Origin: Rhyzopertha dominica
Taxonomy: Eukaryota > Arthropoda > Insecta > Coleoptera > Bostrichidae
Direction of reading: 5' to 3'
DNA length: 64,000 bases
Assembly (NCBI GenBank): GCA_025024175.1
Contig: QCXZ01000064.1
Coordinates: forward strand, 17,918,001-17,982,000
A program made the translations under genes and the position numbers. Shown one piece after another: positions 46,806-57,260 of this stretch (the first letter of the stretch is position 1; every line of letters starts with the position of its first letter). The notes beneath the pieces were generated by a model. That model saw only the letters and a program-made list of their open reading frames with translations. It was not told the DNA's origin and did no database searches.

Positions 46806-47430
46806 GAAAAAAATTTACAAAATTTTTTATTTTCTCAATCGCTTTAAAATGGTCGAAAACGTAAAAAAAAAACGAAATTTGAGCCAAAAATTTCTTGTCT
46901 GCGTGTCTGTGGTTTTGTTTGTGGACACGATAACTTTCGAAAGACAATATATGAACTTGCAATTTGGCTTACGTTTAAATCTCAACTACCCAAAGCGACC
47001 TATTGTTTTTGGAGTAAGTAGGGTATCGGGAAGGGGGCAAAATTGGGGATGGGTAACTACACTTTTTTTTTAATTTTTATTTTCTCTTTAGTTTTAGTAT
47101 GTGATTAATAGTATAACTGCGAGTATTATACGCCCTTATAAATTTTCGGTGCAGCAAACTGTTTAGAAGATATTAGCAAAACAGCGTCACTTAAAGAAAA
47201 GATATTCAAAAATGAAAATACCATCACATAGGAAACAAAATTTCTCACAAAAAGTGGCTTAGGAAATTTATCCAAAATTTTGACATTTTCGAAATATTTC
47301 CAAAATACGTATTTTGAACCCTGTTCGTACCATTTTTTTAAATTTTAGTATTGTAAGGAAAATAAAATTTCTGATCGGAAAGCACTTTTTTTCTTAAGTC
47401 AATAATTTCCGAGTTATTTGGAAAAAACGG
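46806..47430 (+). repeat. Dispersed repeat, copy 2
   Basis: It matches 15985-16625 in the same orientation (see that entry). A 117-codon frame (46720-47073) runs through it. Copy 1 does not keep the same frame open, so it is unlikely to be a gene. Confidence 0.75.
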
Positions 47431-48221
47431 TTTTAAAAACCTGATTACTGATAATATAGTATAAAAAAAAAGCGTAAATGTCATTTGGACAATTGAATGT
47501 GGAAGTATTGATTCAATATGCAGCGGTTTTTTTAATATCACCCTTTGGTAATTAAAACAGTTTAAATGAAGTCTGTCAGAATGCTTTCTTGCAGCTATTT
47601 GCAATAAGTGCCGAAAAAAAAATTTTTGCCTGACTGGATAATAAAATAATTTATTTCATTAATTTTTTTATCTAGGTGATAAATGTAGCTCCAACTAAAG
47701 AAGACAACCAACCTCCAAACACGTTGTTGCCAATTGTAAACAAAGTTACTTACGGAATCTTCATTTTTTATTTGTACATACAAACGATAACGCTTAATGA
47801 TCGCAATATCACACTTATAGTCTTAGGGCTACATCCACTATCAATATACCTATACTCACTGACGTAGGTATACAAGAACATCTAGTAATAAATATTCTAT
47901 TTGAATAAACTTTGATGTATGTTTATTACAGTTAGTTAATAAACCATTAGAGAACAGAATCAAACATGTAGTAAAAATTTAAAAATAAATAAAGAATAGT
48001 TTCCTCGTGTTGTTGTATGTGTATGGTCTCATTAACGCATCAGGTCGGGTCAAGTAAATTAAGGTCGACTTAGACCATTCAGATTGTTGACTTCATCTTG
48101 AGGTTGCTGTTTCTAGGCTACTTGTACAGTATCATGTGCCACTATAGTCTATGTAGGATGGGATAATTTATGCTATTTTGTTCAAAGTAGTCTACAGTAA
48201 TTCTGGGTACTTGTGGTCTTA
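47431..48221. other. No recognised feature
   Basis: AT-rich spacer with short frames only. Confidence 0.4.
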
Positions 48222-48299
48222 CGGCTTGCTGTATGACATGTTGTTTCCGGGCTGGTTTCCAGGTTGGTTATTTGACCTTCACGTTTCGACACTCATTAC

Positions 48300-48755
48300 T
48301 GGCCGCATGGAGAACAGAACATTAAGGAGTTCCTGGACCATCTAAATAGCATTCGTAACGGCATACAATTCACAATGGAGGTGGAGACCAATGGCGCCCT
48401 ACCCTTCCTGGATGTGATGGTGACAAGGAAACAAGACGTCACGCTAGGACATCGGGTCTATAGGAAGGCAACCCACACGGATCGCTACCTGCATGCAGAT
48501 TCACACCACCACCCCGCCCAAAAACAAGGAGTCATCAACACGCTGATTCAGCGGGCGAAGCTAGTCAGCGAACCAGACCATCTAGAAGAGGAATTAGAAC
48601 ATCTACGCAGAGCACTACAGAAGAATGGATACCCTAAGGCACAGATTGAGAAGGCTATCAACAAGCAACCACGGAGAAGGAACCAGAAGAGCACATCGCT
48701 GCAGCATACCTGCCCTACGTCAATGGATGCACAGATAAGATCGGACGGCTGCTGA
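48300..48755 (+). pseudogene. Penelope RT C-terminal region
   Basis: The frame opens at WPHGEQNIKEFLDHLNSIRN and continues with FTMEVE, LPFLDVMV, YRKATHTDRYLHADSHHHP (typical RKPTHTDRYL...SHHP block of Penelope RTs), and a helical, charged stretch (LEEELEHLRRALQKNGYP). The palm motifs of the RT are missing because of 5' truncation. Near 48680-48700 the frame is lost: the family continuation AAYLPYVNGCTDKIGRLLRR lies in another frame from 48701. The stop at 48753-48755 is a result of this frameshift. Confidence 0.85.
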
Positions 48756-49246
48756 GAAGACATCAGATAAAGACCATATTCACCGCCCCGGGAAAGATAG
48801 CTAACGCCGTTCCGAAATATCGTTCGACGACGGAGGAGCAACAAACACAAGGTGTGTACAGCATCCCATGCAGCTGTGGGAAGGTTTACATCGGCCAAAC
48901 CGGAAGCCACATCAGCACGAGAATAAAGGAGCACATGAGGCACACCAGAGGCCGGCAAAGTGATAGTTCGGCTGTAGCAGAACACCGAATGGAGACTGGC
49001 CAAATCATCAAATTCGAGGAAGCACAAATGCTGTCAAGGGAATCGAGATTCTGGCCGAGACTGTATAACGAGACCATCGAAATCCAGAAGAATCCGCATA
49101 ATTATAACCGAGATCGAGGCATCGAACTACCTGGAATCTGGAAACCGGTCATGCGTAACAACGCCCACGCATCAGTGAACCGGTCGAGTATAAATACAGG
49201 AGCGGACTACGACACTACGCTATTTCTGAGGAAGACACTCGCATGA
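48701..49246 (+). CDS. Penelope GIY-YIG endonuclease domain (fragment of a longer ORF)
   Basis: The frame is open from 48701; the first ATG is 48854 but is not a natural start, since the domain is the C-terminal part of a polyprotein. AAYLPYVNGC and IKTIFTAPGKIANAV form the connector. VYSIPCSCGKVYIGQTG contains the conserved Cys pair and the GIY-YIG-type signature. Then come TRIKEHMRH (catalytic Arg helix), SAVAEHRMETGQIIKFEEA, RLYNETIEIQKNPHNYNRD with the conserved Glu, and GIELPGIWKPVM. All landmark residues are intact. The domain would cut target DNA, but lacks its RT here and is not expected to be expressed. The stop codon lies within the hammerhead-like motif. Confidence 0.85.
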   Translation, partial: AAYLPYVNGCTDKIGRLLRRHQIKTIFTAPGKIANAVPKYRSTTEEQQTQGVYSIPCSCGKVYIGQTGSHISTRIKEHMRHTRGRQSDSSAVAEHRMETGQIIKFEEAQMLSRESRFWPRLYNETIEIQKNPHNYNRDRGIELPGIWKPVMRNNAHASVNRSSINTGADYDTTLFLRKTLA

Positions 49247-49259
49247 GTGTCGAAACGTC
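49226..49259 (+). ncRNA. Hammerhead-like ribozyme motif of Penelope terminus
   Basis: CTGAGGA (49226-49232) fits the CUGANGA core. One A follows, then a perfect 7-bp helix II, GACACTC (49234-49240) with GAGTGTC (49245-49251), closed by a GCAT loop. GAAA (49252-49255), C and the cleavage triplet GTC (49257-49259) complete it. Helix III is essentially absent and helix I is weak (TTT with AAG). Penelope-like elements are known to carry such minimal hammerheads, some thought to act as dimers. Cleavage here is inferred, not shown. Confidence 0.5.
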
Positions 49260-49317
49260 AAGGCCAAATAACCAACGTGGGAACCAGCCCGAAAAACTAC
49301 ATGTCATCGACAGCAAC

Positions 49318-50008
49318 CACGAAGCCTTCAAACCAAAAGACTTGCTATATGCCCAATTAAACTTGGACGCAGTGTAACGTTTTGCAACCCGTGGCGTAGT
49401 TAACTGATGCTTGCTTTAACTCACATGATGTGCTTGTCTGTAGCACAATACGTCTACAGCGTTGATGACTATCCAGGCAGATAACCCTACTTATCGTAAG
49501 ATCAATTTATGGGAGTATACGCGACTTACTTGACACAATGAATCAGCCAAACAGCCCTGACCTATTCCATTCATATTATTTATGTCGTTTGTAATTTTCT
49601 CCTTTTCGTACAATTCCCATTCGTGCATTTAAATTTATGATTACTTAGGATTACCCGTGATAATCCCTTAAGTTAGTAAGCACGTATAACGCTAAGCTGC
49701 AGTCGCTGTATATTTATCCCTTGTGTATCGTAACCGAGAATACACTTTTAGAGTTTTAGAAGTTACTTTCTCTTAAATGACGGTAGTGTTGTAATATTAC
49801 TCTTGACCTACTACTACGGTCACTGAATCTTGAATGCTAGCGACCACAGTTCAACGTATATATTTTCCATATAGCTTCTCATAATTTCATTTCCACAATT
49901 GCCCGTTTTGATAGTTATGGCAATGATGGGCGATTTTGAAATCCGGCAATACCGTACTGCAATTTTTCGTGTTGCCTAACTAAACATTAGACTGGAGTAG
50001 ACGGTTGA
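49318..50008. other. No recognised feature
   Basis: AT-rich spacer without open frames. Confidence 0.4.
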
Positions 50009-51830
50009 TAATAATAATAATAATAATAATATTTATTCATGTTATACGCCAGTAGGTATACATTTTTCATACATAAAAAGCATTTGGCACATGTAACATG
50101 TTGCAATAATTAATACCATAATAAAAATTACAATAGCAATATAAAATTAATTACTATTTTATATAAAATTCATAAAAAATATATCCCTAAATCGCTCGAC
50201 ATAAACTCATTACAACTGTAAAACGTTTGTCCAAATAACAAATCTTTTACAGTTCTCTTGAATTCTTTAAACGGTAGACTCGTTACATTGTGGGGTAATT
50301 TATTAAAAAATGTTGTTCCATAATAATTTGCATAATTTCTACTTTTAGTTAGCCTATTAAACTTGATGTCAATCTTATCACCAACGATTCGTAACGTTCT
50401 CCTTTCTACGAAAAATTTGACTTGCAGCAGGAGCATGTCCCCAACACAATACTGCGTAAGAAGCATAGGACATTATTATTAATGCATGAAATGCAGTCCT
50501 TAGTACTGTACCTGGAACGACTTTTTAAAGACAGCGCAACAAAAATATATTTTTGGAAATCTTTTTTGACACTTCGTTTATATGAGACAACCAGTCAAGA
50601 TTGGGATCTAACAATACGCCTAAAAACTTTATCACGAAGACAAAATATCATTGTTTTGGTCTTACGTTCGTTTAAACATTGATCCATACCTGCAAACCAC
50701 ATTTGAGCCTCTAACTGTGTGTAGCGTAATTCCTGCTTCAAAAAATATTATCAATATTATTAGAAACTTTAGTTAAAGGTACTGTCATCCGCAAATAACG
50801 TTACATCGATAGATGGAAATTTAACATCATTGTTGTATAAAAGAGAAAGTACCGGTCCTAATACGGAACCTTGTGATACACCCCTTGTTATTTTTTTCTT
50901 TCCAGATGTTATAATCTTTATTTCAACAATCTGATATCGATCTATTAGGAAGCTATATTTATTAATTGCAAACTGTTAGTATTAAATGAGTAAAATGTGA
51001 TAATTTATGTAATAGTTTCTGCTGGCAGACACAATCAAGAGCCTTCTGCAGATCACAAAATATGGATCCAATATACTGTTTATTCTCAAATCCACCAGCA
51101 ATGATATCCGTTAAATGCAGAATAGCGTCAACGGTTGATTTTCCACTCTGAAAGCCATACTGTTTTTCGTTAATTAAGTTATTAGTAAGAAGATAATTGT
51201 TTCTTTGTTCTTTTAAAACAGTTTCTGGAATTTTAGAAATATGGGTAGAATCGATATGGGACGATAATTATTTAATTGGTTTGTATGCCCTCCTTTATGT
51301 AATGATATTACTTTAGCAACTTTAAGAATTATTGGAAATACTCCCTCTGTAATGCATAAGTTAATTAATATAGTCAAGGGTGAAATAATTATATAAATAA
51401 TTCGCTTTACTAGAATAATGTTCATATCATAAATGTCTTTTCTTGGTTTGTTATTAATTTTTTTAGTAATGTTTCTTACATACACTAGACTTACATGCAA
51501 AAATTCAAAATTTAGATTATTTCTTTTAACGGTTGATAAGTATTCATAGGACAATTTGGTAGATTACCAACAAATTCATCAGCAATATTTGTAAAGTAAT
51601 TATTAAATGAGTTAGGTGTTATATCAACATTTTTATTATTATTGCTAGATTTCCCATTTTTTCTATTACTATTGATAACGTCCCAGCACGATTTAGGCGA
51701 ATTGTTACTTATTGAAATGTAGCTTGTATAAAAAAATTTTTTGTCCTTATAATTTCTTTTTTGTAAGTTTGACGTAAATTTTTAATATCATCCTTAAGAA
51801 TGGAGTGACCCTACGTACTAGCTGCCATAT
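50009..51830 (-). mobile_element. LINE-B: 5'-truncated non-LTR retrotransposon
   Basis: This is an antisense ORF2 with a 3' end made of AATAAA and a (TAT)n tail (50009-50040). It lacks the endonuclease, as expected for 5' truncation in target-primed insertion. The coding part is decayed but every block can be followed. It belongs to a different family from LINE-A and LINE-C. Confidence 0.85.
50170..51830 (-). pseudogene. LINE-B ORF2 remnant (RT and C-terminal domain)
   Basis: Reading down the minus strand: NNSPKSCWDVINSNRKNGKS and ITPNSFNNYFTNIADEF (linker, about 51720-51560). The open frame 51554-51213 has LINLCITEGVFPIILKVAKV and SLHKGGHTNQLNNYRPISIL, the RT start. Then FEKQYGF-like and KSTVDAILHLTDIIAG-like remnants, with FCDLQKALDCV where DLxKAFDxV holds the first catalytic Asp, and GVSQGSVLGPVLSLLYNNDV. 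FADDST, an intact catalytic Asp pair, is near 50790. The C-terminal block NRLTKSRNYANYYGTTFFNK and TFYSCNEFM is in the open frame 50466-50170. Frameshifts separate these parts. Confidence 0.83.
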
Positions 51831-53457
51831 GCGATATCTAGGGACAATCTTGTCAGGCATTTAATTTCAGGAATGATAAAAATAATTTTGAATTACTCAC
51901 CTAAAAAAATATGTAAAGAACCAATAAACAACGTTAAAAATAAACAACGTAAATAATGTAAAGACCATTATAGAAGGAAGACTGTATACGCATTAAATTC
52001 ATCCAGGTTTTACATCTTTGATAATTAATTAATTTGTCATTACGAAACGTTATGTAAAACTATTGTTACCGGTCATTTCATGTAACATGAAGGAATAATT
52101 ATTTTAAACTACACAATGTAGCCCTTCAATATTAAACTAGCATCGAGCAAAATGCTGCCGTTTAAGGCGCCTAACCATTTCAGTTTTATTTATTTGCTTT
52201 GTTCATAATTATAGGGTAACGTAAAAATAGAATAATGTATGGGAACTCCTCAGTTCCTTTTTGATTCTGTGAAAGGTGGTCCATTAGTTGTTTGTTATCA
52301 GAAGTTAAAAAATATATATTTATCGCATAGAATGTGTCAAAGCTGGTTAGTAGATTACATCATTTTTAAAGATTGAAGTGAAAAAGTTAAAAATGCACTG
52401 ATGTACTAGTTCTTTCTAATTTTTTTTTACATTGCTGCAATACATGCCAATTATTATCAGATAAGCTGATAAGGAAGGGAATTAAGAAGATTGAAACGAA
52501 AATAAAGTTGTTATCGCAGTCCCTAGGACTACTATTGTTATTATTATCGGCCCCGAGGTAACTACTGTATAAAATGAAACACGCGTTTATTTTATAATGT
52601 TACCCATTCAAAGAATTTTTTGGTTGATGTGCTTCTTTGTTATCCTTTACATAGGTGCTTTAATCCCTTAAGTCAGATAGAGCTGCGTAAAGATTTAGTT
52701 GCTTATTACGTGATGTAAATAATACACCTTATTTATTATTTAGGCTTTTAAAATGGCCTACTTTTACATTTGATGCTGTTTATTTGCTAAGGCAAATGTA
52801 TTTGTTATTAATCTGTGTATTAATTCAAAAAATATTAAGTAGGTTTACTTGTTATAGCCTCCATTATTAACAAATAATCTTTTGAAATCAAGAAATAAAT
52901 TATGAGCGATATACAGAAAGCTCAACGCCATCGATGATTGTTCTGCTTTTAATACACTTGAGTGCTCTAAATTGCGATTTAAGCTGTCAGGCTGAATTTT
53001 TAGAGTACAATCGACAAAACTAAATACTAGTAAAGGCTTTCGGAACATAAATTATGCGGATTCTTTTATTATACTAATAACCAATTTATAACAAATTGTT
53101 GTGTAATGTGCGCACAAGGCAAGAAGGCAGACGTGGAGGGGACAGTTAAATCAAAATATTTAATTCAATCAATAGCATATCATAAGTTATAGCCCGCAAT
53201 TCTCCTCTCAACGTGGCCTCCCCTACGCGCCCTCCCTTCTTCGACTCACAGTCCCCGCACAGAATTATAGGAGTAAAATTGTTGTTGGTTCAGGATGATT
53301 ATTATACAGATATACACCCGCGGTGGCGACTACAGCGCCACCATCGGCTCGGTGCTAAAACGGTGGAACTACGAAATGGAGATTCGTCTAAACATGAGCC
53401 ATTTTGAAATTCATTCTACGGGCATTAGAGGTCACCATGGAAGCGTGCGTACGGTTT
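51831..53457. other. No recognised gene
   Basis: AT-rich to about 53100, then a GC-richer patch at 53180-53400 that contains a short hairpin (GGTGGCG, CGCCACC near 53321-53343). No gene seen. Confidence 0.4.
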
Positions 53458-53540
53458 GAAAACCTGAACCACATATATGGTTCAGGTTTTCCAGAGTGGT
53501 TCAGGTTTTTGCATTCAGAAACATACATTTGGTTCAGGAA
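53458..53540. repeat. Hairpin and repeats of GGTTCAGG
   Basis: GAAAACCTGAACC (53458-53470) and GGTTCAGGTTTTC (53479-53491) form a perfect 13-bp hairpin around ACATATAT. Two further GGTTCAGG copies follow at 53498 and 53531, just before the (TA)n tract. A local expansion or a foldback element end are both possible. Confidence 0.6.
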
Positions 53541-53553
53541 CATACTATTCCGC

Positions 53554-53555
<2 letters not shown>

Positions 53556-53625
<70 letters not shown>
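53556..53625. repeat. (TA)n microsatellite
   Basis: More than 30 TA units starting with AAATATATAT. An apparent frame (53404-53658) through it encodes only Tyr-Ile repeats. Confidence 0.95.
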
Positions 53626-53627
<2 letters not shown>

Positions 53628-54689
53628 GAAGATACACATTAAATTACAACACTACTAATTTAGTCCACCATTATGTAAACTTACTTAATAAATCTTAATT
53701 CGTCCTTAACCCCTATTCTTCATCTGGCGCTATATAAACAATTGCTAGAGCTTCGATCTCTGATTACCGTTCCCACACCTTCTATACGTCTATTTATATT
53801 TATGGCAATAATACTATCCGCTAGTTTGTAATAAAATTTATACGTTTTATAACGCATACTCATAAAACGTTTTTCTTTATTTCTAAATCGTATGTAGATT
53901 GGCATAGTCTTAATATTTATACCAAGTTTATCCCTACCTCGTGTATTCCCCTAGATGTCAAATATTTTCAGCTTGAATTAATTTCAGTTCATGTTTGTAG
54001 ATCGTACAACTAAACTCACTTTATTAAAAAGCAGAACAGAACCAATATTTGCAAAGTGCATAGTCGTAATCACGACTGGCGATGTAATATCAGCTATAAT
54101 CAAATTTCCGCCGCATCCCATAACTCCTTAGCTGTTGGTAAACTTGACTATTGACGCCCTACAGCACTTTCCTGAAACTCAAACATGATAGAGCTAATAA
54201 TACATTGTTAATTAGTTGCTGAACTATTCTGCTTCTCATCCTTGAGCGTGAAATAATTTGGGAGCCCCTTGACTAATTACTTATTTGCTAATGTCTAATA
54301 TCGTGTCTCTTTTTCAGGTAAGTGTCATATCTCCAATGAGCTAAGAACGTCAAGATACAAATGTACTGGTGAGAAATTTTCATTACTTCAATGTGGTATT
54401 GTAAATAGCAATTCCTTAAATTCTCCTGCAGCTATAACAAACAAACTGGAAACGTGCCTTACTTCTGGCTGTGAGATAATGAAAAAGATAACTCACGCAT
54501 TTTCTTTTATAAAATTATAACGTGGGGTGGAATAAGTGGGTCGTACCATTGTAGATTGCAACTTCTTGTGTTCTATGCCACCCGGTGGATAAAACCATCT
54601 ATTAGGAATGACAAATTTAAGAAAAATTTGTTTGCGCAGACTAGTTGATTGATTTAACATCTATGAATTGGAAATCATATTAATGTTGC
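53626..54689. other. No recognised feature
   Basis: AT-rich spacer with short frames only. Confidence 0.4.
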
Positions 54690-54739
54690 GTATTCTAATT
54701 TAGTGTGAACAATAGAATTATACAATGTTGTAAAGTACA

Positions 54740-56275
54740 TACAAATTTGCAAATAGTTTGAGATCATCTGCAAACGTTAATGTTAAACAACCTAATCGTT
54801 GATAAATAATAGAAACCAGAGTGGACCTAGATTGGATCCCAGAGGAACACCGGTTGTGTCTGAAAATTAGTTAGAAACAAAGTTAGTGTAACGCACCTTA
54901 TTCTCTCTTCCTACGAAATATGATTTAACAAAGCGAATTAAAGAATGATAAAAATCATACCATTCCAGTTTAGCTAGGAGAATATAACGATCAGTTGTAT
55001 CAAATGCCTTTTGAAAGTCAGTATATACAACATCGATTTGACCTTGATAGTCAACTACCTCAGAGACAAATTGACTAAAGCAGGTCTAATTCATCACAAT
55101 GGACCTCTTGGGTATATAGCCATGCTGAATATTATTAACGCATTTGACTACCTATATTTTGATGTACAATAGAGTTTAGAAACTTAGCAAAATTAGAAAC
55201 CAATAAAATTTGCCTATAATTTTCAATATCATTCACGTTACCCTTTTTAATACAGGACACACGTAAGCTAATTTCCAAAGTGCTGGAAAATTGGAGCTTT
55301 GGTTTAATTAAAAATATAATATAATGGAGATGCAAAAATTAAAGCAGTATTTTAAGAGGAAGCCAGAAATTCTATCTACTCCGGCGGTTGTAAAAATTTT
55401 AGAGTTTTTTTAGAGCACTTAAAACTTCGGTTTCGGTTATATGGTTAAGTGAGACAGAAGTTGATTTTATATTAAAGGTAAGATTGGATGGACGGAAAAC
55501 GCTACTGAAGAAGTTACCAAAACAATTTACAATAACTTGAGGGTTTGAAATTACACGATCATTGAACGACATGACACCAGGAATTCGTGCATTTTCTTTC
55601 TGCGAATAAACGACCAAAATTTGCGCGGGCCGCTGTTAATTGCATTCTCAGTATTTGACAGGTAAGAGACTAAAATAGTTCGTTGTTTGAACAATTTTAT
55701 TTTTTCTAGACATTTTGGATTTCATGCGAATACATTTAATAATATCCGAAGTAAACCAGAGAGGATATTGATGACAGCGTTAGGAAGAATATGTAGGAAC
55801 ACACAATTCGAAACAGCATGGTGTATTTTGTAAAATATTGTATATGCTAGATCAACTTCTTTAATATCAAATACTGGCGACCAATCCACCGCAAGAAGAC
55901 TGTTTATAAAGAAGCGAAAAGTCTGCTTTCTTTAAGTTGCAATCGTTGCGTTATTAATGCGAAATTTAGGAAGACTTGACGTTGATTGATATCCTATACA
56001 TATATCTAATGCCGGATAGAGTGAATCTTCAGTTACAAGTGGTGAGAAAGACCTATCTACAGTGCAATGGGCAATATTTGAAAAACCAATATCAGCGAAC
56101 TCATCAGGAAACAATTCACTATTATACACATACAGCCTAGTTTCTGTCAAGAAGTTAATGTAGTAATGGTTTGAGCAAAGGTTGTTATAAAAACCGGTAA
56201 CCTTACTTTGCAAGCCACGGACGTTTTGATAAAAACAGTTAAGCGGTAATCTGTGATTGGGTGCATAAATTAGTG
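54740..56275 (-). pseudogene. LINE-C ORF2 remnant (endonuclease N-terminus, linker, RT)
   Basis: The frame 56291-55932 gives NCFYQNVRGLQSKVTGFYNN and LTETRLYVYNSELFPDEFAD, the start of an AP-type endonuclease with the conserved QNVRGL and LTET(W) motifs. The linker frame 55617-55399 contains PGVMSFNDRVISNPQVIVNC and FFSSVFRP. The RT frame 55335-55135 has GNVNDIENYRQILLVSNFAK, the usual NYRPIxLxxxxxK. Further down: VDVVYTDFQKAFDTTDRYIL (first catalytic Asp), a GVPLGSNLGPLWFLLFIND block where GVPQGSxLGPLLF is usual, and FADDLKLF with the intact Asp pair near 54765. Many frameshifts and stops exist, and the middle of the endonuclease is not readable. Confidence 0.83.
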
Positions 56276-56278
56276 TAA

Positions 56279-56454
56279 GGGTCGGTTGCATAAAGCATCG
56301 TTAACCTGACCCACTGGTTAACACGTGATTAACCAACGGTTGCCACATGCAGCACCAATGAAAAACGCTTAAATTGAAACGTTTCCATGACAACTGCCTG
56401 TTGACCGCGCGTTAACCAGGGGGTCTGGTTAACCACGCTTTGTGCAACGGGGCC
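56279..56454. mobile_element. 176-bp Harbinger-like MITE, TSD TAA
   Basis: TAA flanks both ends (56276-56278 and 56455-56457). The ends are imperfect inverted repeats: GGGTCGGTTGCATAAAGC on the left and, on the other strand, GGCCCCGTTGCACAAAGC on the right. About 22 of 28 positions match and both run on into GTTAACC. Inner words GGTTAA/TTAACC occur several times. It has no coding capacity. TAA targets and G-rich ends suggest mobilisation by a PIF/Harbinger transposase, but its ends differ from the 42.4-kb element. Confidence 0.8.
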
Positions 56455-56469
56455 TAACTTAACTATTGT

Positions 56470-57260
56470 GGGTATATTCTCGAGGTACTAAATTTTGAAA
56501 TTATCTTCTCCCTTATAATCCTTTCACTTAGCTTTTCTTTAACCGGACGATAAAGTTTAACTTGCTTGGGAGTACGATCAAGAGGGATCGAGACACAACT
56601 GTACTTCTCAGTTTCTTTGCCTGAAGAATACAAGATAAAGCTTCAGAACTATCGAGCATCACAGTGTAGATGACACCATGCCATCTAGTGGCAATGCGGC
56701 ATCATCCATTCGTCTCTGTAGAGAACTAATCTGAACGGCNGCCCACTACGTTGTGGGCGTTTAAAAGCCGGCNGACGTTCCCCAACGACGATTTCTGCAA
56801 AGAATGCAGTCCTCAAGCATAATAATTACGTATATGCCATGCCAATTATTATTCAGAGCTATCGTTAAGAGTAACTCTGATACGACGAACCAGTCCAATC
56901 GCAGCATCAAAACGACCAAATCCCGTACACAGAATGCTCCCTAACTGTATCGTGATCGATATCCTGAGAATTAGTTGCATTTTTAGCAGATTACTTGGTA
57001 TGCCAAAAATAATAACATTTTTTCTCCGTTCCCGCTCTTCGACTTCTTGGCAGACTTCTTCGAGGAAATCAATGTACTGGACATTCCTCAATCTGAGCGG
57101 TGAATTCTTTTTTAAATTAGTAATATGGCTGTTTATGTCAGCCATCCACTTAGATTTCGAAGTATCAGATAGAGTTATAATATCCTTCCAATTCCAAGAG
57201 AAATCATTACACACAATCTTTAGAGATCGACTTGGTCACTTTCAATGTGACAAGTGCAGG
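56470..57260 (-). pseudogene. LINE-C ORF1 remnant
   Basis: The open frame 57214-56849 contains FSWNWKDIITLSDTSKSKWM, a coiled-coil-like segment (YIDFLEEVCQEVEERERR), then RRKNVIIFGIP, the start of an RRM-like fold typical of LINE ORF1 proteins, and RFDAAIGLVRRIRVTLNDSS. After the inserted retroposon the frame resumes with DSSEALSCILQAK and, shifted, DRTPKQVKLYRPVKEKLSER, the C-terminal basic part. Upstream, CTCHIES looks like a leftover of an N-terminal Cys/His finger. The protein would bind element RNA. The copy is dead. Confidence 0.75.
56642..56864 (+). mobile_element. ~197-bp retroposon with 13-bp TSD
   Basis: TTCAGA(A/G)CTATCG occurs at 56642-56654 and 56852-56864, a 13-bp target duplication with one mismatch. 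The insert shares GATGACACCATGCCATCTAG, GTGGGCGTTTAAAAGC and CAACGACGATTTCTG-like words with the inverted copies at 31.8-32.2 kb. It ends in ATTATTATT. It is a SINE-sized, non-coding retroposon; RNA polymerase III boxes were not recognised. Confidence 0.7.

Larger units (their letters stand above)
48222..49317 (+). mobile_element. Penelope-like element, 5'-truncated, with inverted termini
   Basis: Bases 48298-49246 encode the end of the reverse transcriptase and the GIY-YIG endonuclease of a Penelope-like element. The 3' terminus (about 49243-49316) recurs inverted at the 5' boundary (about 48223-48297), including ATGAGTGTCGAAACGT, AAATAACCAAC, ACCAGCCCG and ACATGTCAT. Coding sequence starts immediately inside the left inverted piece, so truncation and inversion coincide. 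This matches the known habit of Penelope-like elements of inserting with partial inverted terminal copies. It is the best preserved of the three copies in the window, with a single clear frameshift. Confidence 0.88.
54690..57260 (-). mobile_element. LINE-C: jockey-type non-LTR retrotransposon with ORF1 and ORF2 traces
   Basis: Antisense element with ORF1 (57260-56470) ahead of ORF2 (56275-54740). It is interrupted by a ~197-bp retroposon in ORF1 (56655-56851) and a 176-bp MITE at the ORF1/ORF2 junction (56279-56454). The RT end and C-terminal domain below 54740 are not recognised, so the 3' part is lost or eroded. No poly(A) tail or TSD was found. Confidence 0.82.

Noticed and set aside
53404..53658. 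84-codon frame
   Set aside because: Runs through the hairpin array and the second (TA)n tract; low complexity.
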